DNA of 7,044 nt from Acidiluteibacter sp965660325 (GCA_965660325.1 CBFHZL010000123.1:1-7044), one strand, 5' to 3'; counted from the first letter of the stretch, positions 1-6,559 are shown. Made by a program: numbers and translations. The notes: generated by a model from the letters alone, not told the origin.

Positions 1-947
1 AGCTTTTAGCTTTTAATAGCATTGAGAATGTGTTTAATTCCTTACATCCGTTGTTATCTATTAAAAAGCTTGAGTTGCCATTTTCAAGTAGTGGACTTTA
101 TCCGAGGCTAAAAAATATTCAATACTTAAAAACTAAGGCAAATTCTTTTATTCATATTACAGGCTATGACCACTATTTGTTATGGTGGCCTTTTAACAAT
201 GCAATACTTACTATTCATGATATTGAGTCGTTAAAGCGAAAAAAGGGTATAAAGAAGTGGTTGTTTAAAAAAATGTGGTTTGATATACCAATAAATAGGG
301 CAAAGGTAGTAACCACAATTTCTGAGTTCAGCAAGAGTGAGATAAATTCTATTGGCAATTACAATACTCCAATAATTGTAATTAAAAATCCATTAACACT
401 CCCAATTCAATATTCGAAAAAAAACTTTTCTAAAGAGAATGTGAGAGTTCTACAACTAGGAGTTAAGGATAATAAAAACCTTTCTCGATTGATTGAAGCA
501 TTAAAAGGTTTAAACTGTAAACTAACAATTATAGGTTCACCAAACATTAAATTAATCAAAAAGCTTAAGCTTTATAATATTGACTATGAACTTAAATTCA
601 ATTTATCTAATGAAGAAGTGGTAGAGGAATATTATAAATGTGATATTGTTACTTTAGTTTCTACTTATGAAGGATTTGGTTTGCCGATTATTGAAGCGCA
701 GGCAGCAGGTCGGGTTGTTATTACTAGTAACTTATCGTCAATGCCTGAGGTTGCAGGCGGCGGAGCAATGCTAGTAAACCCGTTTTCAGTTGATTCAATT
801 AAAAAGGGAGTTTTAGAGGTAATACATAATGAAAGTTTGAGGACTGAATTAATCAGGAAAGGCGCTAAAAATGTTAAAAAATATTCCAGGCAAAGTGTTG
901 CTAAGGAGTATCTCGGGTTATATTCGAAAATATTAAATGAAGAATGA
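1..947 (+). CDS. GT4 family glycosyltransferase, 5'-truncated by the window edge
   Basis: This is a GT-B fold glycosyltransferase that would transfer a sugar from a nucleotide-sugar donor to a lipid-linked polysaccharide intermediate on the inner face of the membrane. The frame is open to the first base (codons run from position 3). The upstream residues LLAFNSIENV continue the family's usual beginning, so the GTG at 30 is internal and roughly 15-20 residues are missing on the left. Counting from codon 30, the N-terminal domain shows ITGYDHYL and TIHDIE (about 43-66), followed by TTISEFSKSEI (95-105). The C-terminal donor domain has VLQLGVKDNKNL (140-151) and the GT4 E-x7-E signature, E214 to E222, in YEGFGLPIIEAQAAG. 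The gene is very AT-rich, like the next one. Its stop overlaps the next start as ATGA. The family is certain, but the sugar specificity cannot be read. Confidence 0.93.
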   Translation, partial: LLAFNSIENVFNSLHPLLSIKKLELPFSSSGLYPRLKNIQYLKTKANSFIHITGYDHYLLWWPFNNAILTIHDIESLKRKKGIKKWLFKKMWFDIPINRAKVVTTISEFSKSEINSIGNYNTPIIVIKNPLTLPIQYSKKNFSKENVRVLQLGVKDNKNLSRLIEALKGLNCKLTIIGSPNIKLIKKLKLYNIDYELKFNLSNEEVVEEYYKCDIVTLVSTYEGFGLPIIEAQAAGRVVITSNLSSMPEVAGGGAMLVNPFSVDSIKKGVLEVIHNESLRTELIRKGAKNVKKYSRQSVAKEYLGLYSKILNEE

Positions 948-1924
948 AAGAAATACAAAACAATCGCCTTTTGTGGGCAGATGTTTTTAAGGGTTTCGGG
1001 ATAATTGCTGTAGTCCTAGGTCATGTTTTTGAGGGAGATCTGCATGATTTCATTTTTTCTTTTCATATGCCTCTATTTTTCTTTATTGGCGGTTATTTTT
1101 TTAAACCGACTTCAAACTACACTCTATATTTTAAAACTCAATTTAAAAGACTTATGATCCCATATTTTTCTTTTTTGCTTCTAATCGTCTTTAGTGCGAA
1201 GCTTGTGGCAGGAGTTAATGTTTTTGATATTAATGTATTAAAGGGGATGTTTGTGAAAATTTTATTTGGAGGCCGTTTGTTGGTCTCATATGCAGGAGTA
1301 TTTTGGTTTGTAACTTGCTACTATTTTACTCAGCAAGTTTCGAATATTCTGTTTGATAGATTTTCTGATAAAATTCTAATTCTTATAAGTATGTTGAGTT
1401 TAATTCTGAGTTTTATAAACGCGTATTTTTTCTCACATCTTTTAGTTCCTTTTAATGTTAATGTTGTTTTTGCTTCTTTCCCATTTTTTTTATTTGGTTT
1501 CTTAGTTAAGAAATGGCATTTTAGATTAAATAATTCCACTCTTTTCTTTTCCTTTTTAGTTGCTCTCAGCCTAGTGTTATTTTTAGAAAATAACACCTAT
1601 GATATGAAATACGCTATTTATGGAATTCCATTTGTGACATTCATTTGTAGTAGTATAATTATTCTGGCGATAAGAAGATGCTCCAAAATACTAAGTAAAT
1701 ATAGATTTTCTCATTATATTGGGCATCTAGGAAAGGCTTCCTTGGTGATTATGTATTTACATCAACCACTTCATGTATTATCAGTTGAGTTTATTACTGA
1801 AAGTAAGTTTATTGTGTTTGTAATGGCTATAACCTTATCCTATATTTTTTATCATTTGTTATTGATGAATACGTTCACTAGGGTTATTTTCTTGGGGATT
1901 AGTAAAGTAAAGCGAAAGCATTAA
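944..1924 (+). CDS. Acyltransferase-3 family membrane O-acetyltransferase (fucose 4-O-acetylase/NolL-like)
   Basis: This is a polytopic inner-membrane acyltransferase of the Acyl_transf_3 superfamily, which acetylates a sugar of a surface glycan. The 326 residues are mostly hydrophobic, with about ten likely membrane segments. The diagnostic N-terminal block is present: DVFKGFGIIAVVLGHV (13-28) carries the conserved Asp and His27, and FHMPLFFFIGGYFF follows (40-53). KGxGI in place of RGxGI is typical of the smaller NolL/YcfT-like branch, and 326 residues fits that branch better than the longer OafA forms. The start is fixed by the 4-base ATGA overlap with the preceding gene, which implies translational coupling. 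The GC content is very low (23% in 1441-1500, counted by hand), and the gene shares this with its upstream neighbour but not with the downstream genes. The acceptor sugar is unknown. Sure of the family, moderately sure of O-acetyl rather than another acyl group. Confidence 0.9.
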   Translation: MKEIQNNRLLWADVFKGFGIIAVVLGHVFEGDLHDFIFSFHMPLFFFIGGYFFKPTSNYTLYFKTQFKRLMIPYFSFLLLIVFSAKLVAGVNVFDINVLKGMFVKILFGGRLLVSYAGVFWFVTCYYFTQQVSNILFDRFSDKILILISMLSLILSFINAYFFSHLLVPFNVNVVFASFPFFLFGFLVKKWHFRLNNSTLFFSFLVALSLVLFLENNTYDMKYAIYGIPFVTFICSSIIILAIRRCSKILSKYRFSHYIGHLGKASLVIMYLHQPLHVLSVEFITESKFIVFVMAITLSYIFYHLLLMNTFTRVIFLGISKVKRKH

Positions 1925-1936
1925 ATTAACAGAGTT

Positions 1937-3427
1937 ATGAATTATCTTTTCACCTATAATTATAGTAATTATAGATCATATACTAGTGTCCTTGTTGAGT
2001 CGACTTATGTTTCCATTCAAGGTGAGGTTACCAATTCTGTTAAACTTAAGGAGTCGTTTCTCACTGTTGATAGTGCTGAAAGCTTAATTGGCTTGATGTA
2101 CGGAAAGTATGGACCAGAATTTATCAACCACCTAGAAGGTCAGTTTTGCATCACGCTTTTCGATCAGCAAAAGAAAACACTCTATTTATATCGGGATCGT
2201 TTTGGTACCATACCTTGTTACTATTACCACACGGATCACTTTTTTGCTGCATCGACAGCTATTAAATCGCTGATGGCATTGCCTGAAATTAAATCTCAAT
2301 TAAACCCACAAGCTGTTGCAGATTATATTTCATATGGCTTTGTGCACGCTCCAAATACATTGATTCAGGGTGTTGCACAACTACTGCCTGGGCACTTTCT
2401 CACCTTGACCGATGACGAGGTGTTTTTGACGGAATATTATAGTCGAACACAGTATTTCGATGATACCATTGCTGACAAAACAATAGAGCAGCATGCTTTT
2501 CATCTCGATCAATTAAAACCAGTATTGCCTGAAGAGGCGCCAATTGAAGCCATTTCTCAATCAGCGGTAGATCGGAATGTTTTGAATGAAATGGTCGATC
2601 AAGTCGACCATCCAAATGCTTATTCATTGTTTTATTTAGCTGCTGCTCGTCAGTTCAGAGAAGAAAAAGCAGTCTACTCCCAAGTTGGTGCTAGCGCAGC
2701 GTGGGGGAGGGGAGCCGTTTTTGACACCTTATCCGGCTTTCAAGAACATCGTTGGTTATTGAGTTATCCAAAGCCGATCCGAACACTGATTAGCCCTTTG
2801 CTATCCATTCCTTATAAAAAGGAGTTGGGGCCGACCTATCGACAGCTTATCTTGCAAGATTACTATGATTTAGATTATCTATATCCTACCTTTTACCGCC
2901 GGTATCCCATTTCAGCATTAGAGGAAGCGTTGTCCATTGATTTTAAGGACCGCCCTAAGGAGATTGCACAACACACAGTCGTCTATCAGACGAAAGGATT
3001 TCCTTTTCCATACCGATCTAAAGTGGGCATGATGGAATTCTCTAATGCTATCAGTAATGCACAACTATCAGCAATATACAATGCTTTTAGTCTGCAGTTG
3101 GATAAACAGGTGTTAACTCCTCATTTAGCACCCAAGTTTCAACGTTATTTAAGTCATGTGCCGGATGAGGTAAAGGTAAAACTTTTACAAACACAAGAGT
3201 TAGAACAGGAAGGTGTTGTGACTAGTGCCCTATCACTAAATGTAAAAGGTGATGAGATAACGAGCTTATTGAATCAGTTTGCACATCGATTGAAACCGAA
3301 CTCTACATTGGTTCGTGATTTGATGAGTGGGTTTGCATCTTATCCAGCAGAAAAGCAAGGAGCGCTCACGAACGCTATTGTATTATTGGAACTATGGTTA
3401 GCTAAGAATAAAGTCGATGTCAGCTAA
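1937..3427 (+). CDS. Asparagine-synthetase-like protein, probable pseudoenzyme
   Basis: The N-terminal 165 residues resemble the class II glutaminase domain of AsnB: LEGQFCITLFDQQKKTLYLY (66-85), RDRFG (86-90), LNPQAVADYISYGFVHAPNT (122-141) and LLPGHFLTL (149-157). The following region resembles the synthetase domain from PIEAIS through QVDHPNAYSLFYLAAARQF (222-240). Three catalytic features are missing. The protein starts MNYLF instead of MC, and an in-frame TAA at 1922-1924 excludes an upstream start. The PP-loop (SGGxDS) segment is absent: only about 35 residues (166-202) stand where roughly 100 are expected. The usual SGDGGDE position reads SQVGASAAW (248-256). The length is 496 residues against about 600 in active enzymes. 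The frame is intact across 1.5 kb and ends in an 11-base overlap with the next gene, so it seems maintained rather than decaying. The role in the glycan operon is unknown; a regulatory, scaffold or divergent amide-transfer role is possible. Confidence 0.8.
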   Translation: MNYLFTYNYSNYRSYTSVLVESTYVSIQGEVTNSVKLKESFLTVDSAESLIGLMYGKYGPEFINHLEGQFCITLFDQQKKTLYLYRDRFGTIPCYYYHTDHFFAASTAIKSLMALPEIKSQLNPQAVADYISYGFVHAPNTLIQGVAQLLPGHFLTLTDDEVFLTEYYSRTQYFDDTIADKTIEQHAFHLDQLKPVLPEEAPIEAISQSAVDRNVLNEMVDQVDHPNAYSLFYLAAARQFREEKAVYSQVGASAAWGRGAVFDTLSGFQEHRWLLSYPKPIRTLISPLLSIPYKKELGPTYRQLILQDYYDLDYLYPTFYRRYPISALEEALSIDFKDRPKEIAQHTVVYQTKGFPFPYRSKVGMMEFSNAISNAQLSAIYNAFSLQLDKQVLTPHLAPKFQRYLSHVPDEVKVKLLQTQELEQEGVVTSALSLNVKGDEITSLLNQFAHRLKPNSTLVRDLMSGFASYPAEKQGALTNAIVLLELWLAKNKVDVS

Positions 3428-4556
3428 AAAAAAGGTACTCATATTTATTGACTGGTATTATCCCGCCTTCAAAGCAGGAGGTCCGATTAAGTCGGTTAGC
3501 AATATTGCTGCTGCACTAAAAAATGAAGCTGATATTTTTATAGTGACATCGGCCTATGATTTGGATGGTTTTAAGTCTCTACAAAATGTTATACTCAATG
3601 AATGGGTAGTGAAGGATGACATATCAATCATCTATCTTGAACACCAAAATCAAGAAAAAACTACTTTTGATAGATTAATGCTCGAGGTTGACCCTGATGT
3701 TGTCTACTTTAATAGCTTGTTTTCTAAGAATTTTACCATTATCCCTCTTAAAGTCGCTCAAAAGCAAAAAATATCGAAAATAGTTTTAGCACCACGAGGA
3801 ATGTTAGGTAAAGCCGCATTGGCCATGAAACCTATAAAAAAATACATATTTCTTGCTGTTGCACGTACTCTAGGATGGTTTAAAGGAGTCGTTTGGCATG
3901 TTTCTTCTGATTTGGAGAAGAATGAAGTTGAGGGAGTATTTGGTAAACAAGTGTTGACGGTTGTTGCTCCAAATATTTCTAGTGCAGTTATAGAAAGAGA
4001 AATCTCTAAAGAGCTTGAAGATAGTCAAGAACTTAAGCTTATATTTTATTCACGAATTAATTCAAAGAAGAATTTAAAATTTGCGATAAACGCGGTTAAT
4101 GCAGTCAATTCACCGTTCTTGTCTTTGGCAATATACGGACCGATTGAAGATGAGTTGTATTGGAAGGAGTGTCAGCCGTTGATACAGCAATCGGTTTCTA
4201 AGATTACGTATGAAGGTATTATATCACCTCAGGACTTGAATATGACCTTGCAGCAATACCACTATCTATTATTCCCGACAAATCATGAAAATTATGGACA
4301 TGTCATTGCAGAATCCCTGTGTGCTTCTTTGCCGGTCATTATTAGTCAAAATACGCCTTGGAGAGGATTGGAAGAGAAGAATGTTGGCTATGATCTCCCA
4401 TTAGACGAGCTGCTGTTTTCTAAAACTTTGGCGAGCTTAATTGCAGAAGAAAAGTACCTTTACGAGCGGAAGGTAGATTCGGCACATGCATTTGCATTGA
4501 ACTACATTCTTAGTGAGGAGGTAATCAATCAAAATAGAAAACTTTTTTTTGGATGA
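3417..4556 (+). CDS. GT4 family glycosyltransferase (WcaI/EPS-type)
   Basis: This is a cytoplasmic or membrane-associated GT-B glycosyltransferase for assembly of the polysaccharide repeat unit. The N-terminal domain opens with VLIFIDWYYPAFKAGGPIKS (7-26); its AGGP loop is typical of glycosyltransferases that begin with a glycine-rich acceptor-side loop. Next come LAPRGMLGKAAL (124-135) and HVSSDLEKNEVE (161-172). The donor domain carries FYSRINSKKNL (210-220), YGPIEDELYW (240-249) and the E-x7-E pair E291/E299 in NHENYGHVIAESL, then TPWRGLEEKNVGYDLPL (313-329). This C-terminal TPWRxLEEKxVGxDxPL block is common in Bacteroidota exopolysaccharide glycosyltransferases. The start overlaps the preceding gene by 11 bases and the stop overlaps wcaF by 4 (ATGA). 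Runs of eight A (3426-3433) and eight T (4543-4550) lie at the two ends. The sugar specificity is not readable. Confidence 0.93.
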   Translation: MSAKKKVLIFIDWYYPAFKAGGPIKSVSNIAAALKNEADIFIVTSAYDLDGFKSLQNVILNEWVVKDDISIIYLEHQNQEKTTFDRLMLEVDPDVVYFNSLFSKNFTIIPLKVAQKQKISKIVLAPRGMLGKAALAMKPIKKYIFLAVARTLGWFKGVVWHVSSDLEKNEVEGVFGKQVLTVVAPNISSAVIEREISKELEDSQELKLIFYSRINSKKNLKFAINAVNAVNSPFLSLAIYGPIEDELYWKECQPLIQQSVSKITYEGIISPQDLNMTLQQYHYLLFPTNHENYGHVIAESLCASLPVIISQNTPWRGLEEKNVGYDLPLDELLFSKTLASLIAEEKYLYERKVDSAHAFALNYILSEEVINQNRKLFFG

Positions 4557-5095
4557 AAACAGACTTAGAATCGTATCAAAATACCGACTATGATGTTGGA
4601 CGAGGAATTCTAGTGCGTATGTTATGGTACTTTATCAATGCTTTTGTTTTCAAAGCGTATTGGTTTCCAATTTCTAGTGTGAAAGTCTCTCTATTACGAT
4701 TATTCGGCGCTAAAGTAGGTCGTGGTGTAAATATAAAACCCAACGTAAACATCAAGTATCCTTGGAAGTTGTCGGTTGGAGATTTTACGTGGATCGGTGA
4801 GGGAGTTTGGATTGATAATTTGACTACTGTGTCGATTGGTGCAAATTGCTGTATTTCTCAAGGTGCATTTTTGCTTTGTGGAAACCATAACTATAAGCAA
4901 TCTACCTTTGACCTAATCACTCGGCCTATTGTTTTGGAAGATGGAGCATGGATAGGTGCAAAAGCAATTGTTTGCCCTGGAGTGACGGTTAGGAGTCACG
5001 CAGTACTATCAGTGCAGTCTGTTGCTATCAAAGATTTGCAACCTTATGAAGTTTATCAAGGAAACCCTGCTGTGTTTGTAAAAAAGAGAGTATAA
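4553..5095 (+). CDS. wcaF: WcaF-type hexapeptide-repeat O-acetyltransferase
   Basis: This is a soluble, probably trimeric left-handed beta-helix acetyltransferase that moves acetyl from acetyl-CoA to a hydroxyl of a polysaccharide precursor sugar, as WcaF does in colanic acid synthesis. The length of 180 residues matches WcaF (about 180). An N-terminal helix region (VRMLWYFINAFVFKAYWFP, 21-39) precedes hexapeptide turns beginning at LFGAKVGRGVNIKPNVNI (50-67) and continuing through IGEGVWIDNL, VSIGANCCISQGAFLLCG, IVLEDGAWIGAKAIVCPGVTV and AVLSVQSVAI. The likely catalytic His is H112 in CGNHNYKQSTFDL. The C-terminal signature is YEVYQGNPAVFVKKR (165-179). The start is set by the ATGA overlap with the upstream glycosyltransferase. 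Together with the membrane acyltransferase it makes two separate acetylations of the same glycan likely. WcaF is a family name here, and the native acceptor may differ. Confidence 0.93.
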   Translation: MKTDLESYQNTDYDVGRGILVRMLWYFINAFVFKAYWFPISSVKVSLLRLFGAKVGRGVNIKPNVNIKYPWKLSVGDFTWIGEGVWIDNLTTVSIGANCCISQGAFLLCGNHNYKQSTFDLITRPIVLEDGAWIGAKAIVCPGVTVRSHAVLSVQSVAIKDLQPYEVYQGNPAVFVKKRV

Positions 5096-5103
5096 ATAGC
5101 CTT

Positions 5104-5853
5104 ATGAAAATTACTATCATCACCGTTTGTTACAACAGTGAAAAGACGTTAGCCGACTGTATTTCCTCTGTAATCAACCAGTCGTATGCTGATGTGGAAT
5201 ATATCCTTATTGATGGGAAATCAACCGATCGAACCATGGAGATTATTCATTCCTATGGTTCCAAGATCGATAAGGTTATCTCTGAAAAAGATAAGGGGAT
5301 GTATGATGCCATTAATAAAGGGATAGAGCTAGCTACAGGAGAAATGATAGGTGTGCTTAATTCTGATGATATGTATGTCGATGAGCATGTTCTAGAAGAA
5401 GTGATGCAGAAGTTCAAGAAGGAAGAAACTGATGCGCTATATGCTGATTTGAATTATGTTGACCAAGTAGATACAGAAAAGGTGGTTCGCTATTGGCAGT
5501 CTGGAATCTACAAAAAGAATTCTTTTGTTTCCGGTTGGATGCCTCCACATCCAACATTTTTTATTCAAAAGAGCTGGTATGAAAAGCATGGCGGGTATCG
5601 TTTAGACCTCGTTTCTGCAGCCGATTATGAGTTAATGCTCCGCATGATTTTAAAGCACGGAGCCAAATTATCCTATTTGCCCCGTGTTATTGTCAATATG
5701 CGGGTTGGAGGAATGAGCAATTCCAGTATGTTTAACCGACTGCGTGCAAACAAGGAAGATCGAAAAGCTTGGGAAATGAATGGGTTGTCTCCTAAATCGT
5801 ATACATTACTTTTTAAACCCCTTAGAAAAATTATTCAATACGTGAAACGATAA
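5104..5853 (+). CDS. GT2 family glycosyltransferase (WcaA/PGL-type)
   Basis: This is an inverting GT-A glycosyltransferase, probably adding one sugar to the undecaprenyl-linked repeat unit at the cytoplasmic face. The N-terminus MKITIITVCYNSEKTLADCI is the classic GT2 nucleotide-binding strand. The first Asp motif is LIDGKSTDRT (35-44). EKDKGMYDAINKGIELATGE (61-80) is the standard block before the metal-binding DXD-like motif NSDD (86-89). MPPHPTFFIQ (146-155) and SAADYELMLR (171-180) are the downstream acceptor/catalytic-side motifs of this subfamily, and D174 is the candidate base region. At 249 residues it is a normal single-domain length with no membrane anchor. It starts 8 bases after wcaF and is the last gene of the operon: a strong hairpin overlaps its stop codon and no plus-strand gene follows within the window. 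Confidence 0.94.
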   Translation: MKITIITVCYNSEKTLADCISSVINQSYADVEYILIDGKSTDRTMEIIHSYGSKIDKVISEKDKGMYDAINKGIELATGEMIGVLNSDDMYVDEHVLEEVMQKFKKEETDALYADLNYVDQVDTEKVVRYWQSGIYKKNSFVSGWMPPHPTFFIQKSWYEKHGGYRLDLVSAADYELMLRMILKHGAKLSYLPRVIVNMRVGGMSNSSMFNRLRANKEDRKAWEMNGLSPKSYTLLFKPLRKIIQYVKR

Positions 5854-5883
5854 AATTAGGCACCGCTTAATTTTATCGTTTCA
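5843..5883 (+). terminator. Hairpin terminator overlapping the GT2 stop codon
   Basis: There is a perfect 16-base inverted repeat: the left arm TGAAACGATAAAATTA is at 5843-5858 and its exact complement is at 5868-5883. It can extend inward by a G-U, a G-C and a C-G pair, leaving a 3-base ACC loop. The left arm contains the TAA stop (5851-5853) of the GT2 gene. It sits exactly where the operon should end. No T-run follows the right arm, so it may act as a 3'-end stabiliser or a bidirectional terminator rather than a textbook Rho-independent terminator. Confidence 0.75.
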
Positions 5884-5964
5884 ATGTAGCAATGGGTTAA
5901 TGCAATAATGTAGCAATGTGTTAATGTAACAATGTGTCAATTTTTTTGTGTATCAATGTGTTAA
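5883..5964. repeat. Degenerate short-period repeat (CAATGTG-rich)
   Basis: The 20-base block AATGTAGCAATGGGTTAATG at 5883-5902 recurs at 5907-5926 with one substitution, a period of 24. Shorter derivatives follow: ACAATGTGTCAAT near 5929 and ATCAATGTGTTAA near 5952, separated by a T-run (5941-5947). The period is irregular, with decaying copies. It lies between the operon terminator and the A/B array. No function is evident. Confidence 0.7.
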
Positions 5965-5982
5965 AGGACTTTGAATTTTTTT

Positions 5983-6082
5983 AAAAGGGCATCTCGATAC
6001 AAAACAAAAGCTACCTAAGTGAGCAAGTTGAAGGTTTGGTTGTATCAAATGGCGCTTTTGTTCCACTCGATGTCCTTTTTTT
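5983..6082. repeat. Repeat module A, copy 1 (A1), long nested inverted repeat
   Basis: The copy starts AAAAGGGCATCTCGATAC and ends CCACTCGATGTCC followed by a T-run. The ends pair with each other: 5983-5993 with 6069-6079, 11 pairs including one G-U. A second, inner stem of 9 perfect pairs is AACAAAAGC (6003-6011) with its complement at 6054-6062. The central body, CTACCTAAGTGAGC through GGTTTGGTTGTATC, is shared with A2 and A3. Unlike those, A1 lacks a 55-base segment between the two CATCTMGATAC motifs and has an intact right end. The outer stem with flanking A and T runs would look like a terminator in both directions. Confidence 0.85.
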
Positions 6083-6118
6083 AAAAATTACTTTCGGTCT
6101 ATTCGTGCCTTTCTTTTA

Positions 6119-6225
6119 AAAGTACTTCGAGTGTTTTTCAGTGTCTTTCAATAGGATTTTGAGTACCTCGAGTGGTCACGTCTTTGACGTGATTGTATCG
6201 AGAGGCACTCAAAATGTATCGAGAA
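6119..6225. repeat. Repeat module B, copy 1 (B1)
   Basis: This 107-base element begins AAAGTACTTCGAGTG and ends TGTATCGAGAA. It is 106/107 identical to the copy at 6453-6559, the only difference being G6170 versus A6504. TGTATCGAGA occurs twice inside it (about 6194 and 6215). The central 58 bases form a long imperfect hairpin, listed separately. Confidence 0.92.
6157..6214. repeat. Long imperfect hairpin inside B1
   Basis: The left arm starts TTTTGAGTACCTCGAGTGG and the right arm ends CGAGAGGCACTCAAAA. Hand folding gives 8 outer pairs, an A/C mismatch, 2 pairs, a 2-base bulge, 4 TCGA pairs, a 1-base bulge and 11 inner pairs (4 are G-U or U-G), closing on a TTT loop at 6183-6185. The tip is TCACGTC-TTT-GACGTGA. 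The equivalent in B2 is 6491-6548, where A6504 breaks one TCGA pair. REP/cruciform-like. Confidence 0.8.
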
Positions 6226-6261
6226 GTATTTTTAGATATTTCTCTAAGAACTAAAAAAATC

Positions 6262-6314
6262 AAAAAAGGGCATCTCGGTACACTGCTTAACAGCAGCACT
6301 CGATGTCCTTTTTT
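6262..6314. terminator. Bidirectional terminator-like hairpin in A2
   Basis: AAAAAAGGGCATC (6262-6274) pairs with GATGTCCTTTTTT (6302-6314): 13 pairs including one G-U at G6270/T6306. The 27-base loop contains a small inner stem CTGCT-TAAC-AGCAG. T-runs follow the stem in both orientations, so it would be read as an intrinsic terminator on either strand. It lies between the convergent operon and the GIY-YIG gene. Confidence 0.6.
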
Positions 6315-6405
6315 GAAACAATTAGCATCTAGATACAAAAACAAAAGCTACCTAAGTGATCAAGTTGAAGGTTTGGTTGTATCGAAGGGCGCTTTTATTC
6401 CACTC
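6262..6405. repeat. Repeat module A, copy 2 (A2), composite form
   Basis: Over the 138 bases that can be compared (6262-6399 versus 6907-7044) this copy differs from A3 at seven positions. It consists of a compact hairpin (6262-6314), then GAAACAATTAGCATCTAGATAC, then the same body as A1. The body's right side reads GCGCTTTTATTCCACTC and then diverges to AGGGTAC instead of the GATGTCC-T-run found in A1. The body in this copy therefore lacks intact outer ends, while the compact hairpin carries them. Confidence 0.88.
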
Positions 6406-6452
6406 AGGGTACTTATCAAAATGGCACATTAATATAATCGACAATCGAAATC

Positions 6453-6559
6453 AAAGTACTTCGAGTGTTTTTCAGTGTCTTTCAATAGGATTTTGAGTAC
6501 CTCAAGTGGTCACGTCTTTGACGTGATTGTATCGAGAGGCACTCAAAATGTATCGAGAA
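6453..6559. repeat. Repeat module B, copy 2 (B2)
   Basis: This is the second copy of the 107-base B element, in the same orientation, 334 bases from B1, with one substitution (A6504 for G6170). It ends 32 bases before the stop codon of the minus-strand GIY-YIG gene. Its hairpin (6491-6548) could also act as that gene's 3' structure. Confidence 0.92.

Noticed and set aside
30..947. GTG at position 30 as the true start of the first GT4 gene
   Set aside because: The frame is open to the window edge and the residues before it fit the family's N-terminus, so the start must be outside the window.
665..958. Minus-strand open frame of 97 codons, and similar ones at 1330-1596, 2400-2627 and 4700-4900
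   Set aside because: Each lies wholly antisense to a well-supported gene and has no recognisable motif or plausible start context.
1937..3427. Frameshifted or pseudogenised asparagine synthetase
   Set aside because: The frame is unbroken over 496 codons and coupled to its neighbours. The missing motifs are not present in the other frames I was given, so in-frame loss fits better than a frameshift.
6138..6344. Open frames of 68 codons (minus) and 79 codons (plus, 6193-6432) in the repeat array
   Set aside because: They run across B1, a spacer and A2 on opposite strands, contain hairpin arms and resemble no protein family. They are by-products of the repeats.
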